This document shows positions 28,325 to 41,724 of a stretch of 64,000 nt of DNA, one piece after another. The stretch lies in the NCBI RefSeq assembly GCF_000002995.4, contig NW_025062477.1:10884649-10948648 (forward strand). The letters run 5' to 3'. The notes under the pieces are model-generated. The model searched no databases and was not told the DNA's origin. It was given only the letters and a program-made list of their open reading frames with translations. The position numbers were made by a program, and so were the translations under genes. Each line of letters begins with the position of its first letter. Positions within the stretch are counted from its first letter, which is position 1. Source of the stretch: Brugia malayi (taxonomy: Eukaryota; Nematoda; Chromadorea; Rhabditida; Onchocercidae).

Positions 28325-30982
28325 CTATTAAAATAATTATAATTACTGTTACCATCACTATTATAATTACTGTTATTGTTAATTATTTTCTTAAAATATT
28401 ATTGAATATTTTATCACCTATACTGTTTATCAGCTAATATTTCTCATTTCGCTAAAAAGCAAATTTGAAATTCAATTCATCATTTGTTCAATTCATTTCA
28501 TATATTCTTTAAATTGATTTCAATGTGATATATATATATATATGTACATTCAATGTCAACGAAGGAAGGAGTTGTCCTCTCTATTTTCCTCAATACTGCT
28601 GCTGCATGTTTATATTTGTCACATCAGCGACTAAAGTGCGATTTTATTCATTGCGAATCATTTCTTCGTCTTTTCGTATGGCTGAATGAGTTGAATAAGC
28701 CAACAATGTCTCTGTCTCATTCTCGGGATTATTTCTAAGTTCATTTTAGCAACTGAGAATTGTTACTGATGCTACTGATACTACTATTATTCATTTATTA
28801 CTATCATCATTTTTTATTGTCCATTATTATTGTTATTATCATTATCATTATTACTGCTTATTCTTGTTATTATTTATTATTATTCTCTTTTATATTTGTT
28901 TTTTATTATCATTATTGTTTATTATTATTATTATTAATCATTTTCCATTATATTTTTATCAGATGTGTGATAGAAGTGATGTTGCTATTGCTAATACGAA
29001 AGTATTTTTATTAATGTCAAATGTTAAAATACTTATTGTTTGTTCTTGTTATTATTTACTATTATTCTCTTTTATATTTGTTATTTATTAATTGTGATGA
29101 TTAATTTATTAATTGCACACGAAAATTAACATAAGTATATTTAAGTGAAATATTCCTAAAATCCTCTCCTAAATATAATAATTATGATGATTAATTTATT
29201 AATTGCATAAACCTTAAAATTAAATAGTATCTTTCTAAATTGCAAAAATTAATCACAATTTGTTCATTTTTGATTACTAATAAATTATAAAAGTTGTTGC
29301 AATTTAAAATTTCAATAATTTTCGAACAATAATATTTTGAAATATTCAAAAATATTATTTTAATAATTTTTTTTTTTCATTGATTAATACTTTTGAAAAA
29401 AAAATTATTGATTAATGTTTTCTTTTTTTTTTTTTTGAAAAAAAAGTTTGAAAAAATTTTTTTCACTGACTAATATATTTCTCTTATTCACTGTTTACAT
29501 TTAAAATCAAAATTATTTCCTAATTTTTTTCATTTTTTTATGAATGTTCAATTATAATTTTTATTCATTCTTATCATTCCTCTCTCTCTCTCTCTTCCTC
29601 TTCCTCTTTTTCCCTCTTTGTCTCTTTCTCTCTTTCACTTCCTCTCGTTTCATATTTGACTTACTATAAATCACTCTTAATTACTACTAACATTGCAGAA
29701 GTAACTATTTGTAAATTTTTCTCCATCCATCTGTCATTGTCACTTCTATCAATTTCATGTAATATTTTTTTTATTATTATCGCTTCTTTTTCTATAATGT
29801 TTTGTAAATCTTACCGATCTCAAATTCTCTTTCAAATTGTTTTATTTCTTATTTACTGTCGCGAAAAGTTTTCAATTGGGACATTATGAAAAAGCGCTTG
29901 CATGTCATTTCTGCATTTTAAATGTCTGTTAAAAGTCGTTGTCTTGTATTGCGTTGTGTTCGTTGTCAGTGTTTTTCATACTTCACATCTTTTCTTTTAT
30001 TGATTAATTTATACTTAAATTTGCTTTTTATATATTTGTGCTCTTTTTTTTCTTTGTTTATTCAAAAATTCAACATTATATTTTCATATATCACTGACAT
30101 GCTAAATTGTTTGCCAATGTTAACATAGGTAGATAATAATATTACTTTATTAACACTTGTAACTTGTAAGTATGGATGAGCTTGCTTACATACTTTCTTA
30201 TCGGTTGACTCAATTTTATGGATGAGTTTCATGTTTTGCTTACTACTCTCTTTACATATTGACTGAAAGTGATTTACAAGCTAAATTTAAAGCTAAATTA
30301 AAATATGTTCATTGACATGCTAAATTGTTTGCCAGTCTCTCTCTCCCTCTCTCTCTCTCTCTCCCTTATTTACTAATCCATTTATGCAATGAATCATTTG
30401 CTAACTTACTCACTTACTGGTTAATTTGTATGTTGATTATTCACTTGTTTTTTTTTTTTTTTTTCTTTTTATTTTCTTCGTCATCCATCTGTCTCATAGG
30501 AATTTGTTAGAAATAAGATATTAATTCGGAACTTTTTGATTCACCAATTCTGTTTATTCAATCACAATAGCAATGGTAATGTTATGGTAGTAGCAATAAT
30601 GAATGATCATGATGGTTATGTTATTGATAATAGCACTGTAATAAGTATTAGCTTTGGATGTAGTGTTGCTTTGTTGTCACATATTAATAGTTTTGTTGAA
30701 CTGTGATTTTTTCAAAATTTTCGCATTTTTTGTAGCTTGTTGAGTTTTTCCATTCTTTTTCACTTTCAGAGTGGTAACACAAAAAGCGAATAGCAAGCAG
30801 TCATCCTATCAATCATCACCTTCTTTTGGTGTTGTGTGCTGACCAGGCATCATCCTGCTAGTCAGTATATAATTATTTTGTTCAACGATAATAACGATAG
30901 CGACAGCAACAGCGACAACAAGCTAGCTGTTTTTCGATTTATATTAGCCGGTTTTAATTCTTTTTTGTCTTCTTTCAAAACT

Positions 30983-31940
30983 ATGATTCGAAGAGGTCCA
31001 CGATTTTGGTTTCTCAACTGTTGCATTTCACCGCAATCAGAAGTATGTTTATTGTAACTTATATATTTTTGTACAGCTGTTGGCTTGCATTACGGATACC
31101 GTTGCATTCCACTACTTTTTTGTTTTGTTTCTTTTTCGGTTGCTAATGACTGCAGCCTTGTAACTTTCAAATATGCATATGAAATATTGTAAAAATTATC
31201 AACAAAATTAACCAAAAAGTGGTCTTTCAAAAATACGAATTGATATTTAGAAATGAAAGATTTAGGCAAAATCCATATTATTTTCTTATTTGAATTCCAC
31301 CTTTCCATTTCCAAAATGAAGGAGTTTAATTACTGACTATTCAGTTAGCGTGAAGTGAAAAATTTTCAGATAGCCCGAATAAGGATAGATAGTTCGATGA
31401 TTGGCGGCCCTACGAATTTCCGCCACATTGGACATATGGGTGCGAGTGATCTCAATGCTACATTCAATGTGATGTGTTTATTCAGTTTTTTGCACTTTTT
31501 TGTGAACAAACAAAAGTTCAAATGCGCACTACATATTATCCAGCATATTTTTATTGCTGTTTGATTTAGATTCAAAGAAGCATTATTCTCCCTATTTTTT
31601 CAAAACTTTATTGCTCATCAATTAAAATATATTTCATGTATTTTATTTATATATCAGTTAGTTAATAGTTTCTGCAACTAAATAGAATACTATTGCACAA
31701 ATAAAGTACAACATTTTCGGGCAATCTTGAGATATAGGGTTAGATGTTGCTTCAATCTTTGAATATTGATATTTTAATTTTTGTTTACTGAAAGATTTAA
31801 GCAATGCTTTTAATTCGAGGTTTCAGTTTCAGGTCGATGCAATAAGTTGCTTGCTTAGGTCAAAAGGTGATGATTCTTATTCATTACCAGTACCACAGCA
31901 TCTTCGGGCAAATGATGTACCTGTTAGAGGTAGTTTTTGA
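30983..31940 (+). CDS. CDC42 small effector (SPEC/CDC42SE) homologue, 88 residues
   Basis: A small membrane-bound adaptor that binds GTP-loaded Cdc42 and affects actin. Three exons, 30983-31042, 31370-31468 and 31833-31940 (TGA), all join in phase 0. Exon 1 carries the family's N-terminal FWFLNCC, whose paired Cys residues are palmitoylated in the mammalian proteins. Exon 2 carries the CRIB motif RIDSSMIGGPTNFRHIGHMG, close to the family's RIDRSMIGEPTNF. Exon 3 is a short variable tail. Length fits the 79-84 residues of the human proteins. The ATG is the first Met before the Cys pair. Small exons with larger introns make it easy to miss in automatic annotation. Confidence 0.9.
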
Positions 31941-33942
31941 ACATTCAGTTATTTAAATATTTCTTATTATCCTGTGCAAAAATGCAGAAATATAATTACA
32001 TGTTAAGAGGTTGGATAAGCATCGGTATATTTAGGTCTCAAGATACAGAAATATTCAGTTGTAGAGGAGTTGGTATAAAGAGTTCAAATTCCGAATGGAA
32101 ACAAATGAAGAAGTAGAGTCCGTTACTATTATTAGAAGGCAAGGAGTGTTTTTCAAAGAATGGAATAGGACAGTTTTCAGTTGTAAGTCTGAAATTCGGA
32201 AAACTTAGGAATTTCGAGAAGCAAGTAATTTTGGTTCTTTTTTAGCACTGTAATATCTTGGAATATTTGTTTTATTAATGGGTCAAACATTTTATCAGCG
32301 AAGGAATTTATTATTGGTTCAAATGGTTGATCAGTGGATAAAGAAGCATATCAAGATCGACTTATATTACATTTATTAGTATTCTATCCCTGAAAGTTTT
32401 GTTCAAGTTTCTGTACAAGTCCCAAAAAACCACTGCTGTTATTGATTTTGCACTTTCTTATTTGCCATTCTGATTTGTCTTAATACTGTCAAAAAAAAAA
32501 AAAAAAAAAAAAAAAAGAAAGAAAAACCAAAAATACATAGAGGAAAGATAATGGATTTGGTGAAACTTACTTTTGTTTTCATTTATACGTCTTTTATCGT
32601 CTTACCCAAAATGGTTTTTACTAACGGTTTTTTAGTTCACTCTGTTTACTTCGCTTATATGTTATTGTAAATATTTGCATGTAATTTTCTAGCTGTGAAC
32701 CACTGTATGCCTTTATTGTCATATTCCTGATTTTAAGTCTGAACAGATAGATGATACCTGAAAGATATTTGTTTTGTTGGTGCTCGGGTGTAGACCTTTA
32801 TGTTGGTGGAAGTTATTTGGTTTGGTTTATTCTATTTTGTTTTTATCTATACTTTTTTACTTTTCCTACCAAACGGTAGCAAAAGATTTTTTTTGTAAAA
32901 CTCTACTTGCGATGCACCAAAATACTACATTTTAGAAAGAGTAAATTAGTTTCAGTTCCATTTCGTTATGTATATTCCAAATGTGAGAGCTTTTCTTTTC
33001 TTTGGGATAACAGCAAAGATGTAAATTTGTATTAGAAAATTTATTTGAAATATGTTCCTTAACTTCATGTATTTACACGACTGCCTGCATTCTGCACTTT
33101 GCGTCCCGGTAGTATGATTATAATGAGAGGAGTAGTAGTAGTACTAATAGTATGATTTGATGTTTTAATCTTTTCATTTTTTCGAGTTTCTCATTGAAAC
33201 ATATCATCACCCTGCTGTGTTGTATATTTTCTGTTAATCAAAGTGCTTTCCTTCCTTCCATCCTTCCTTCCCTTCCATCCTCCTACATCCGTGCAACAAA
33301 TTATCTTTGTTCGTGTATTCCTATCATAATATTTTTCACTGATTCATATCACTGTGTATTTTAGCAATTATTTTTATGCGAATAAAAATATATGATCGAT
33401 TTACTCTTTTAGCTTCTTTGTATTTCCTGTCGACAAAATCGGTATTACTGTTGGAATCGTATAATACAATTCTTTTCCATAGCGGTTCCAAGAATAGGTG
33501 GGTACTTAAATATTTTCTATATTTAAGGATCCAAAAATAATTCCGAATCCAGCAAGGTGGTTTTTTTTTTTTTGTGAGCAACTTATTTTCTAATATCATA
33601 AGAGATGCAAATTTTGCCTGAATTCTTTAGAAAAGTTGTAAATTATCATTTGTTTTTTTTTTTTTTTCTTGTAGATTGTATCAGTTTAGCCAGTTTATCT
33701 TAAAATTTTACTTTTTTTTTTTTTTTTCTCCTGACATATCGTATCGTAAATCATATGGTGAAGGAAAAAAAAAAATCCTTTCAAAACATTTTTTGAGCAT
33801 AAATGTAATACGGTTTGAAAATTTTGAGATGTAAATATAAGTTAGAAGTATAAAGTTCAAAGTAGAAATAAAGTAAACAGTTCAGTTTTTTTTTTTTGTA
33901 TCCACAAATATAGATTAATAGCTATACAATCAAATTTATATT
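31941..33942. other. Intergenic between convergent genes
   Basis: 3' flanks of the plus-strand CDC42 effector and the minus-strand DUF167 gene. Features seen: a poly-A run at 32489-32516, a CTTCC-rich patch near 33250-33280, and an 87-codon minus frame (33336-33599) without a recognisable domain. Confidence 0.45.
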
Positions 33943-35600
33943 TTATCCCTTTTCGATGATATGTCTTTTCAATTTTTCCTGTACTTCTTGTAAAGTGATA
34001 CGTCTGCTAGTTATTCGTAATATCTTTGATCTTGATCGAATACCCTGCAAAATACTTCATCTAAAAAATTATAAGAAAGTTTTTGGTTACGAAAAAAAAA
34101 AAATGATGCAACAATTTTTTTTTCAATTTCTTTTTACAGTAATACTAGTGGATCAAAGATTATGTGAAATGCATATCTGTTGTACATAGATATACGAAAG
34201 CTATTATTTACGTATCGGAGAATTTAATGATGAATTTTGAACAAAACTTTGGACTTTCTTTTCATGTTTATTCCTAGTAAACTTTAAACATTGCTTTCTG
34301 ATTTCTTACATACATCGAATATTTTAAAAATTAATTATGTTGACTTTTTTTTTTCTCTAAAATTACAAATATTTTTGAAAATTTTCAAAATTTTTGATTA
34401 TTTCCAAAAACACATAAGCTTGTCTATTTATAATGATTGTCACTATTTAAGATATCACTGTTTATTATGCTTAAAATATAGGTGTTATTATTATTTATTT
34501 GCTTTTTAATTTTTTTAATTTGATTCAATCTATCTCGTTGTAATTTTATTTATTTATTTTTTTTTCATTCTTTTTTTTTTTTTGTTATCTTATCTATAAA
34601 ACTATTTCGACTATTTTTATTAATTTAGTTTTCTTTTTTGCTATTATAAATAATTTTTCTTTTAAAAAAACGGATTTAATTTACCGTATGAAATGTAATT
34701 TCGTTTTTATGCAATTCTAGAATATCCATCATAGCATTGATCAATGTTTCATTTGCTTGACCATCATGTGGAGGTGACGCAATTGCAAGTTCAATTTGAT
34801 TCGTACCAATATATAAAATAAAAAATACTTATCATCACACTGTCTTTAGTTAAGAAAAAAAAAATCATTCCAATGATTGCTTTACAAAATAACTTTAATG
34901 AAATTTCAGTTTTAATTATATATAAGTTATGATAAGTCAGGATAAAAATGAACACATTGAGAATATTTTCTTTTTGGATTTAATAATTTAATAATTATTT
35001 ATCAATTAATGATATATTTATAAGTAATGATATTTATAATTTAATATATATAATGATATTTATAATTTAATAATTATTTATAAATTAATGATATTTATAA
35101 TTAATAAAATTAATGATTATAAGTAATAAATAATATTCATCTATAGTTAATAAATTATTGCACCTATAATACGTGTTGTTTTTGCATTTGGTTTTGCATG
35201 AATTCTGAGTATAATTTCACCATTTTTACTCATCGATATGGCACTATCTTTCGATTCTTCCTGAAAATTCTGAAGTTTGTTATTTTTCAAAATTATCTCA
35301 TCGTTAAATAAATTACGCATCAAAAAAATGCATCAAACTTCTACAGTTAACCTTGGCAATATAATTTTAAATACTTCGTTTTTTGAACTTTTTATCATTT
35401 ACATCCTATAACATTTTACTCTTAGCCTGTAAATATCGAAGAGGAAATATTTTCCTTTTTTTACAAATTTCAAATCAATATTTTTTAAACGGATTTAATT
35501 TTTCAATAGTAAATAGTATCAAAATTATTAAACAAACCTTATTTGATGTGTTCATTGTTTTAGCAACTATTTTTCCTACTTTGCCTTTATTTTTGCTCAT
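33943..35600 (-). CDS. DUF167 / UPF0235 family protein (C15orf40-like), 127 residues
   Basis: Conserved small protein of unknown biochemical role, found from bacteria (YggU) to animals. Minus-strand exons are 35538-35600, 35164-35260, 34685-34806 and 33943-34044. The start MSKNKGKVGK resembles the basic N-terminus of human C15orf40. GEIILRIHAKPNAKTTRI matches the first strand of the fold, SPPHDGQANETLINAMMDIL the family's APPxxGxAN signature, and GIRSRSKILRI the last strand. Length (127) matches the human protein (126). A TTTTACAG acceptor 13-16 bases upstream of the ATG suits trans-splicing. One oddity: exon 3, placed by homology, is preceded by TG (TATATTG) and not AG. The nearest in-frame AG (GATGATAAG) would insert seven hydrophobic residues. 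Confidence 0.85.
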
Positions 35601-36700
35601 TTTTCCAGTTATAATTCTGTAAAATTCACCTGTCATTATTTAAAAAAAAAAGAAAAAAAAAATGAAAATGAAAATAATTAAAAACACTTACTAGTACCTC
35701 TACTGTTTTATTTATTTATTTGTTTTCCCGCATATATAATAAGTCTTTTTTATTATCTTCTTATACTTTAGATTATCATTCCTTTTATCATATTTAATTT
35801 TTAATTTTTATATATAATCGTGAATAAATTCATTGAGCTTCACATTTTAACTTTGACTTTTGTTACTTAGAGAAACTTACTTACTGTAAACCCGATAAGT
35901 GTTCAGATATATTCGAGTAAGCATTTATTCAGAAAAGAATTTGTCTATTGTTCAGAATTTATATATCTTTTTGAACGCTTTCCTTTTATATTCAGCGATA
36001 GAGCGAATAATTGTTTTGCTGTCGAAAAGTTCCTGAAAATCAATCATATCTAAAATAAACGACTTATAAAATTTCATTCGCATATAATTTGTTCAAACAG
36101 TAAGCAAATTGATGTTATATTTATTTATTTCAATATGACACTTTTTTTTTTTCAAATTTTATTTCAATATGAAACTTTTTTTTTCTTTCAATTTCTTAGA
36201 CATAACCACATTTGACTCATTTGGCTATTTCATGTATATTCTTATGTCTATTATTCTTACCATATTTTAAAATCTTTTCTTTTCTTCTTCTATAATAGAA
36301 TCATTTTTTCAATTGCCAATTTAGTTTTATTCAAGAAAAAAGCTGAACTATAAAAAAAAAAAAGATGAATGAGTCACAAATTTTGACTTTTGTGATTCAT
36401 TCATTATGAATAAATGAGTCACAGAATAAAAGTTGAAGAAGTATTAAAAGATATCACATTCCTAGAAAGATGAATTTTAAACAGGAAGAAAGAAATCATT
36501 TCGATAGTTTAATGATTACGGAATTCTTCTTTTCTATTTTCTTGATGATTTCTACTAATTGAGAAATGTTAAATAATCAATAGTTATTGTTCGCATATAT
36601 TATGTTTTTAAACTGGATTGAAAAAGGTTTTTTTTTTTTTTTTTCTTTCAGATTAGCTTAATATTTCTGTTGTTTAGAATAACAAATAACGAAAGTGAAA
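35601..36700. promoter_or_regulatory. Divergent upstream region of DUF167 and perilipin-like genes
   Basis: 1.1 kb between divergent ATGs, non-coding. A TTTTCTTTCAG acceptor at 36641-36651, about 50 bases before the ATG at 36701, is a good spliced-leader acceptor candidate. No other motif is assigned. Confidence 0.45.
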
Positions 36701-37484
36701 ATGAATGATCAAGAGAAGCCAAAAAGAAAAGATCATCCAAATTCTGGTGAAAAAGTACACATTATATTCGATCAATTTATTCAATACCTATATTCTCTTG
36801 CAATTGTACAACAGGTAATAATGATCTCTTAATTGATTACGAAAGTATTTAGTTGATAAGTTGATATTTGATAAGCATATTGTATCTTACATTTTGTTTA
36901 TTATAATTATATTCTAATGTATGTATATTTGTACAATTTCATCTAGACATACTTTAGTTTATTCTATTTTAGATTCTTTACATGTATAATGGAGTGAAAT
37001 ATAGTAGTAAAAATGTGGAGAAAACACTTGACAGAGTTGAAGAAGGATTCAAAGTAGCTTATATTCATTCATTGGATCTTTATAATCGATACCGACAGAC
37101 TAATATGAATGGTATTTTTTCTTCTTTTTTTTTTGTCATTTAAATTCAGAATTTAGTTTGAGTATTGTGAGAATAAAAATAGGTGTAATATCTCTGATGA
37201 TAAATGAAATTATTGAAAAAAAAAAAAACACGAATCTTTTTTCCAAAATGATAGAATTATAAATTTCAGATCAAGCAAAACATATACTGGAAACTGTGCT
37301 TACATTCGGACTAAGCATTATTGTGATAATGATACAGCTTAACTTAACAATTTTAATTGCTATAATTACTATGCTTTTCAATGCTATACTTAATGGAAAA
37401 GAAGCACTGGAACATGCTTCCAAAACAACATCGGTTCTTACTTCTATTTCTTTATCACTCTATTTTCTAAAGAATAGCAATTAA
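36701..37484 (+). CDS. Perilipin-like N-terminal exons, 155-residue open form
   Basis: Exons 36701-36814, 36973-37111 and 37270-37484 (TAA) join in phase. FIQYLYSLAIVQQILYMYNG followed by SKNVEKTLDRVEEGFKVAY fits the PAT (perilipin N-terminal) pattern of a short hydrophobic helix, a Tyr and Lys pair, and an amphipathic helix. Perilipins coat lipid droplets, and nematodes have one (PLIN-1/MDT-28). The third exon runs into about 35 strongly hydrophobic residues (LSIIVIMIQLNLTILIAIIT), which is unusual for a perilipin, and then stops. Either this is a short membrane-anchored form, or an internal donor in exon 3 links it to the exons from 38216. Family confidence is moderate. Confidence 0.5.
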
Positions 37485-38215
37485 TGTATACATATCTAGA
37501 AACTTCTGGCACTTAAATCTTTATTTGGAAATTAATCCTTAACATACGTAACATTTAGCATGGCTTACCGAAAATTTCTTTAACCTTGAAATATAATCTT
37601 CTAAAATAAGAAGCCTATATGTTTAGTGAATCATTAAGTTAATGTATCGTTTGAGGAATGAAAGAATGAATTTGATAATTAAGTTGCAAAAAGGGATCTT
37701 CTAGAAATAATTATTTGATCGAATAAAGCCAACTCTTAGTCTATTCATTGCTGCAGCTTAAATTATTAATAAAAAAGAAAGCTATCCATACTGAATGAGC
37801 GGTGAAACAATCGAAATTGAGATGTGACCAGTCTTCCTATGATTGCAAATTGCTATCTACAATGCATCAGCTTCATAATTTAAATGAACTATCACAGTCA
37901 GAACATAACGTCCACCGATTTTATTCCTAATATCATAATTAGCAATAAAATTAAAGTAAGTAATTAATTCGCAGTATGAGTTTCTTTAGGATATTGATAA
38001 TTGGTCTTATCTTCACGTAGTTACACCTATTAAAATGGCAATATTAATACTTTAACACTAATTTATCACATTCTATCGTAACATTTCCTTAATAAGTGTA
38101 AAATTTTAATGAACCTTCTTTTCAAATGCAAATATTTAAATTAAAACACAATTTATGATAGTGATTCAAAGATATATACAAGATGAGAGTTAAAATTTAA
38201 GTGGAATTTTTACAG

Positions 38216-40135
38216 AATGCACAAGCAACAGCTCGACAAATGGTAACCGATTTGTCTGAAAAGGTGCAGCAGATTTCACGAGTAAGTTATTTGTAATGAT
38301 AATAGAGATATAAATTATATATCTTTAAGAAATATGTGAAATTCTTTTTAAACCAAACACTATCACTAGATTATGGACTTATTTTCTAATTGATTATTCC
38401 CTCTAATTGATTATTAGAGATTTTATCTTGATTTTGTGATATTATTTCATGATTTACAGTAACTCAATTATTTAAAGGAACATATGCTGTATGACAAGAA
38501 TAATCAGGAAGAATAATACAGAAAATAAAAAGTAGATGAAAATAGACTTGAGTGCTTACGATTACTATAACAGTGCTTCAAGGAAGTAAAAAATTGAGAC
38601 ATTAATCTATTTTAGAAAAAATAAATATCATTTTAAGGCTTCTACGGAAAAAGCTGAGGAACAGGCGAATCGTATTTTAGATGGAGCTAATAGAGTAGCT
38701 CATTTAACGATGGGTATATCAGACGAAAGTGATGATATTGAGAAAACACCTTGGAGTCGTTTCCAAGATCTTAGTCATCGTATTTTGGAAAATTCGAAGA
38801 GTCGTGTTGAAGGACTTTATTGGACACAATTTGATGCACAAAGCATTGTGGAATGTTTACGTAATTCCATTTCACTGGTATGGTTTTTATTTTGGTATGG
38901 ACGAAAATAATATAGTGTTGAGACCGTTGTAAGTAATATATTATCATAATCCTGAAACTGCCACTAAATGTATCCAAAATTTTCTATAAAACTGAATGCT
39001 GTGAACCTGCTATCATAAACTTAAGGGAATGATTTTGTGAAACATGAATTTTGCAAGTTTTTGCTTGAATTGATATATTAACGAAGGAAATGACTAAAAA
39101 GAGAAATTGATATATTACAAGGAGGAAATGAAATACCACCTCAAAAGAAATGTTGATATATCGATATATTGCAAGAAATTGATATATTGTTTCCAAGAAA
39201 TACTAAAAAAAAAGTGAATTTTTATTGTTCCAAATTTCAGGCTGACATGGTACGTAAGAATAAATCGTGGGTTGCTGGTAAAGTTGGAGAGTTGTGGACA
39301 TCATTAGATGAGTTAAAGGTATCTCTGGAGATGGAAGGAGAACGTCTGAAGAAAAATCCCGAGGAAATGCTGATGCGCTATTTGCAACGAACTTCATCTA
39401 TTTTACCTGAACGACTTCGGATATTGGAAGAAACAACTGGAAAAGTATTTTTTGTACTATGTGATTATATGGATTTATGTGCTTAAAACTGATTAAAGAT
39501 AGAAATTTTATTTATTTTATGAAGCTTTCCTTGCTCCTATATTTCCACTTATTGTTGCTTTCCCTCTACTATTACTACTTTCCCTAAAACTTGTAGTTAT
39601 TACCTTTTACTTATAATTATTTTTCGTTAAGTTCTCCTACAGCTAATATGTTGTTTTGTTTGACCATTATGATGAGAGGAGAAAATGAACAATATAGTGT
39701 CGTAATTGCAATACTAATTACTATTACTTTAGGTGTTGAATGAACAGGCTACGAGTAAACTGGTTGCTCTAATATCTTATATCGAAAAACTTAATGAAAA
39801 ACTGATGGAAGCTGATAATGTACACGAATTGAAAGATGAAGTAAGATTTTTTTTTTTCTGAGATTATGTTTGAAAATTTCCCTCGACTTTAACGATAGCA
39901 ATGATTTGTGATAGCTTTTATCTTTTGAAAAAAAAAAAAAAATCTTTTTTTTGAGAAACTTTTCATTCCAAACTTTTCAAGCAATGAAAGAAAAAGAAAT
40001 CGTAATTTATAGGTTCTCAAGGAGGCACATGACCGTTTGGTTGATTTGCTGCAATGGTTAACAGATCATATAGACTTCAGTGACAGTACTCATACAGAAA
40101 ATTTGGGATCGGTCAATGATGGGTCAACTAATTGA
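38216..40135 (+). CDS. Perilipin-like C-terminal exons (helical region), 246 residues
   Basis: Exons 38216-38281, 38638-38877, 39241-39444, 39733-39840 and 40013-40135 (TGA) are all phase 0 and run straight on from each other. The first begins without a Met (NAQATARQMVTDLSEKVQQI), so it needs an upstream exon, presumably those at 36701-37484. The product is almost wholly amphipathic helix, rich in Glu, Lys and Leu, as in the 11-mer and four-helix part of perilipins. I see no catalytic motif. The join to the upstream exons is unresolved: exon 3 upstream offers phase-0 GT sites at 37298 and 37321, none with a strong donor. It could also be a different coiled helical protein. Confidence 0.55.
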
Positions 40136-41724
40136 AATGACTTTTGATTATTATTATTATTAAAGAATTGTCCCAATTTAACATCACTTTATACTCTCTC
40201 ATTTCTATTTAGGTAAATCAAATTAAATCATCTCCTTAACAATAATATGTTACTCAAAAAATAGCATGGAAGCTTAACAAAATTAAAAATTTCATGTCAG
40301 ATATCATTCTTTGAAAATCTATAGCAGTAAAAGTTGTAATAAAGGGAACTAACTTCTGATCTACCCATCAATTTAAACTACTGATTGTGTAGTATGTGAA
40401 GTTATACTGCTTACCACACAGAGGGTGAATTCAGAGAGACTACAGATAATAATGAATTGAGAATATTTAGATCTTAATAGTAAATGGTCTATGAATTTCA
40501 AAACTCCAAGAAATTCTTCTCCCTCCACCAAATTACTCCAATTTATGGTAGAACAAAGAGACAGGGAAGAGAGAGAGAGACAGTTATATCACATTTTTTC
40601 TTTCTTTTTTTTTTTCTAGTTGCATCTCGATATGTCCATACCTAATTAAATGTTTATTTCAGGTAGCACAACATTACAATGTAGTTTACGTGTGCGCTGA
40701 ATGTTATTTTCGTGCTGCATCTAATTACTTTATCATCATCTTAGTTCTTGTAATTTTCTTTTATATTTTGGATTTAATCATTATTTACTACTTTTTTTTT
40801 TTTATTCTTGCGATAAAAAATAAGAGATATTTGTTCCATTCAGCTTTTGTCCACTTTATTCATTTAAGAATATATCTGTAAGATTAGAAACTAAATGAAT
40901 TTAGTAGGCTGTAGTAATTAAATGAAGATAAGAAAATTATTGGGATCTATAGCTAAAATCATCTACATGAATAACTATACAAAAATAACCAGGGCAGCAG
41001 TTTCTGATTCTACACAAATGATTAAAAAATCATATACAATTAGCAACTGAGGCTTAAGAGAATAATTTATATAGCACTAATGAAATATTAGCTGAGTTCT
41101 AATTCCATGAATTTAAATGGAAGATGAAAGAACAGACAAACAGCATAACTATACTCGAAAAATCTGATACCAATATTTTAAAATATATACATGTTGACTC
41201 AAAAATAAATAGTATTACTTAAAAAGCTAAAAAACTGTGGAAATTGAAAATGCCTTATGAAAACCGGGTAATCCTATGTTATTGGGAATTCCGGAGGAAA
41301 AAATGAAAAAAAAAAGTAATGAATAAAATATTTATTGATATACAACAATTTCAATCAGCAACTAATAAACACAATAAAAACAGCACCAACAATAATGCAT
41401 CAAAATGACCAAATATTGAAAACCAAAAGAACAAATCCATCTACAGTTTCTGATAACAACAAGTTTGTTATCAGAAATTATACATATTTAGCATGAACAT
41501 GTTAAAATTCCATAATTCTCTTGAGAAAATCAAATTGATCATAAGATAGTATAAGTAAGAATTTGGGAAATAACTTCAAATAATCTAACAACAGTTTTCA
41601 CATTCAATATTTCAATAACTCTTTAGTCACAAACCGCTGCACAAATATCACAGTGTTTATGGAAATTTTTGAACTGATCCATTTCTGATCAGAGAATGTG
41701 ATTGCAATCTATATATCCGGAAGA
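40136..41724. other. Intergenic between convergent genes
   Basis: 3' flank of the perilipin-like gene and of IER3IP1. A GA-rich tract lies at 40568-40582. A 63-codon frame at 40690-40881 follows an ATTTCAG at 40656-40662 but ends in low-complexity hydrophobic sequence and was not accepted. Confidence 0.4.

Larger units (their letters stand above)
22846..30780. other. Long gene-poor AT-rich region
   Basis: About 7.9 kb with no supportable exon on either strand. It holds homopolymer runs and several simple repeats listed separately. At 29581-29645 there is a CT-rich tract. Near 28861-28902 and 29041-29083 a TTCTTGTTATTATTTA-containing stretch of about 40 bases occurs twice. It could be the upstream intron or promoter region of the CDC42 effector gene. 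Confidence 0.45.

Noticed and set aside
28114..29091. Leu- and Tyr-rich frames on both strands
   Set aside because: Low-complexity products of AT triplet repeats, with no start context or domain.
40663..40881. Possible extra last exon for the perilipin-like gene after ATTTCAG
   Set aside because: The preceding gene already ends in a stop in a well-formed exon, and this frame quickly becomes hydrophobic low complexity.
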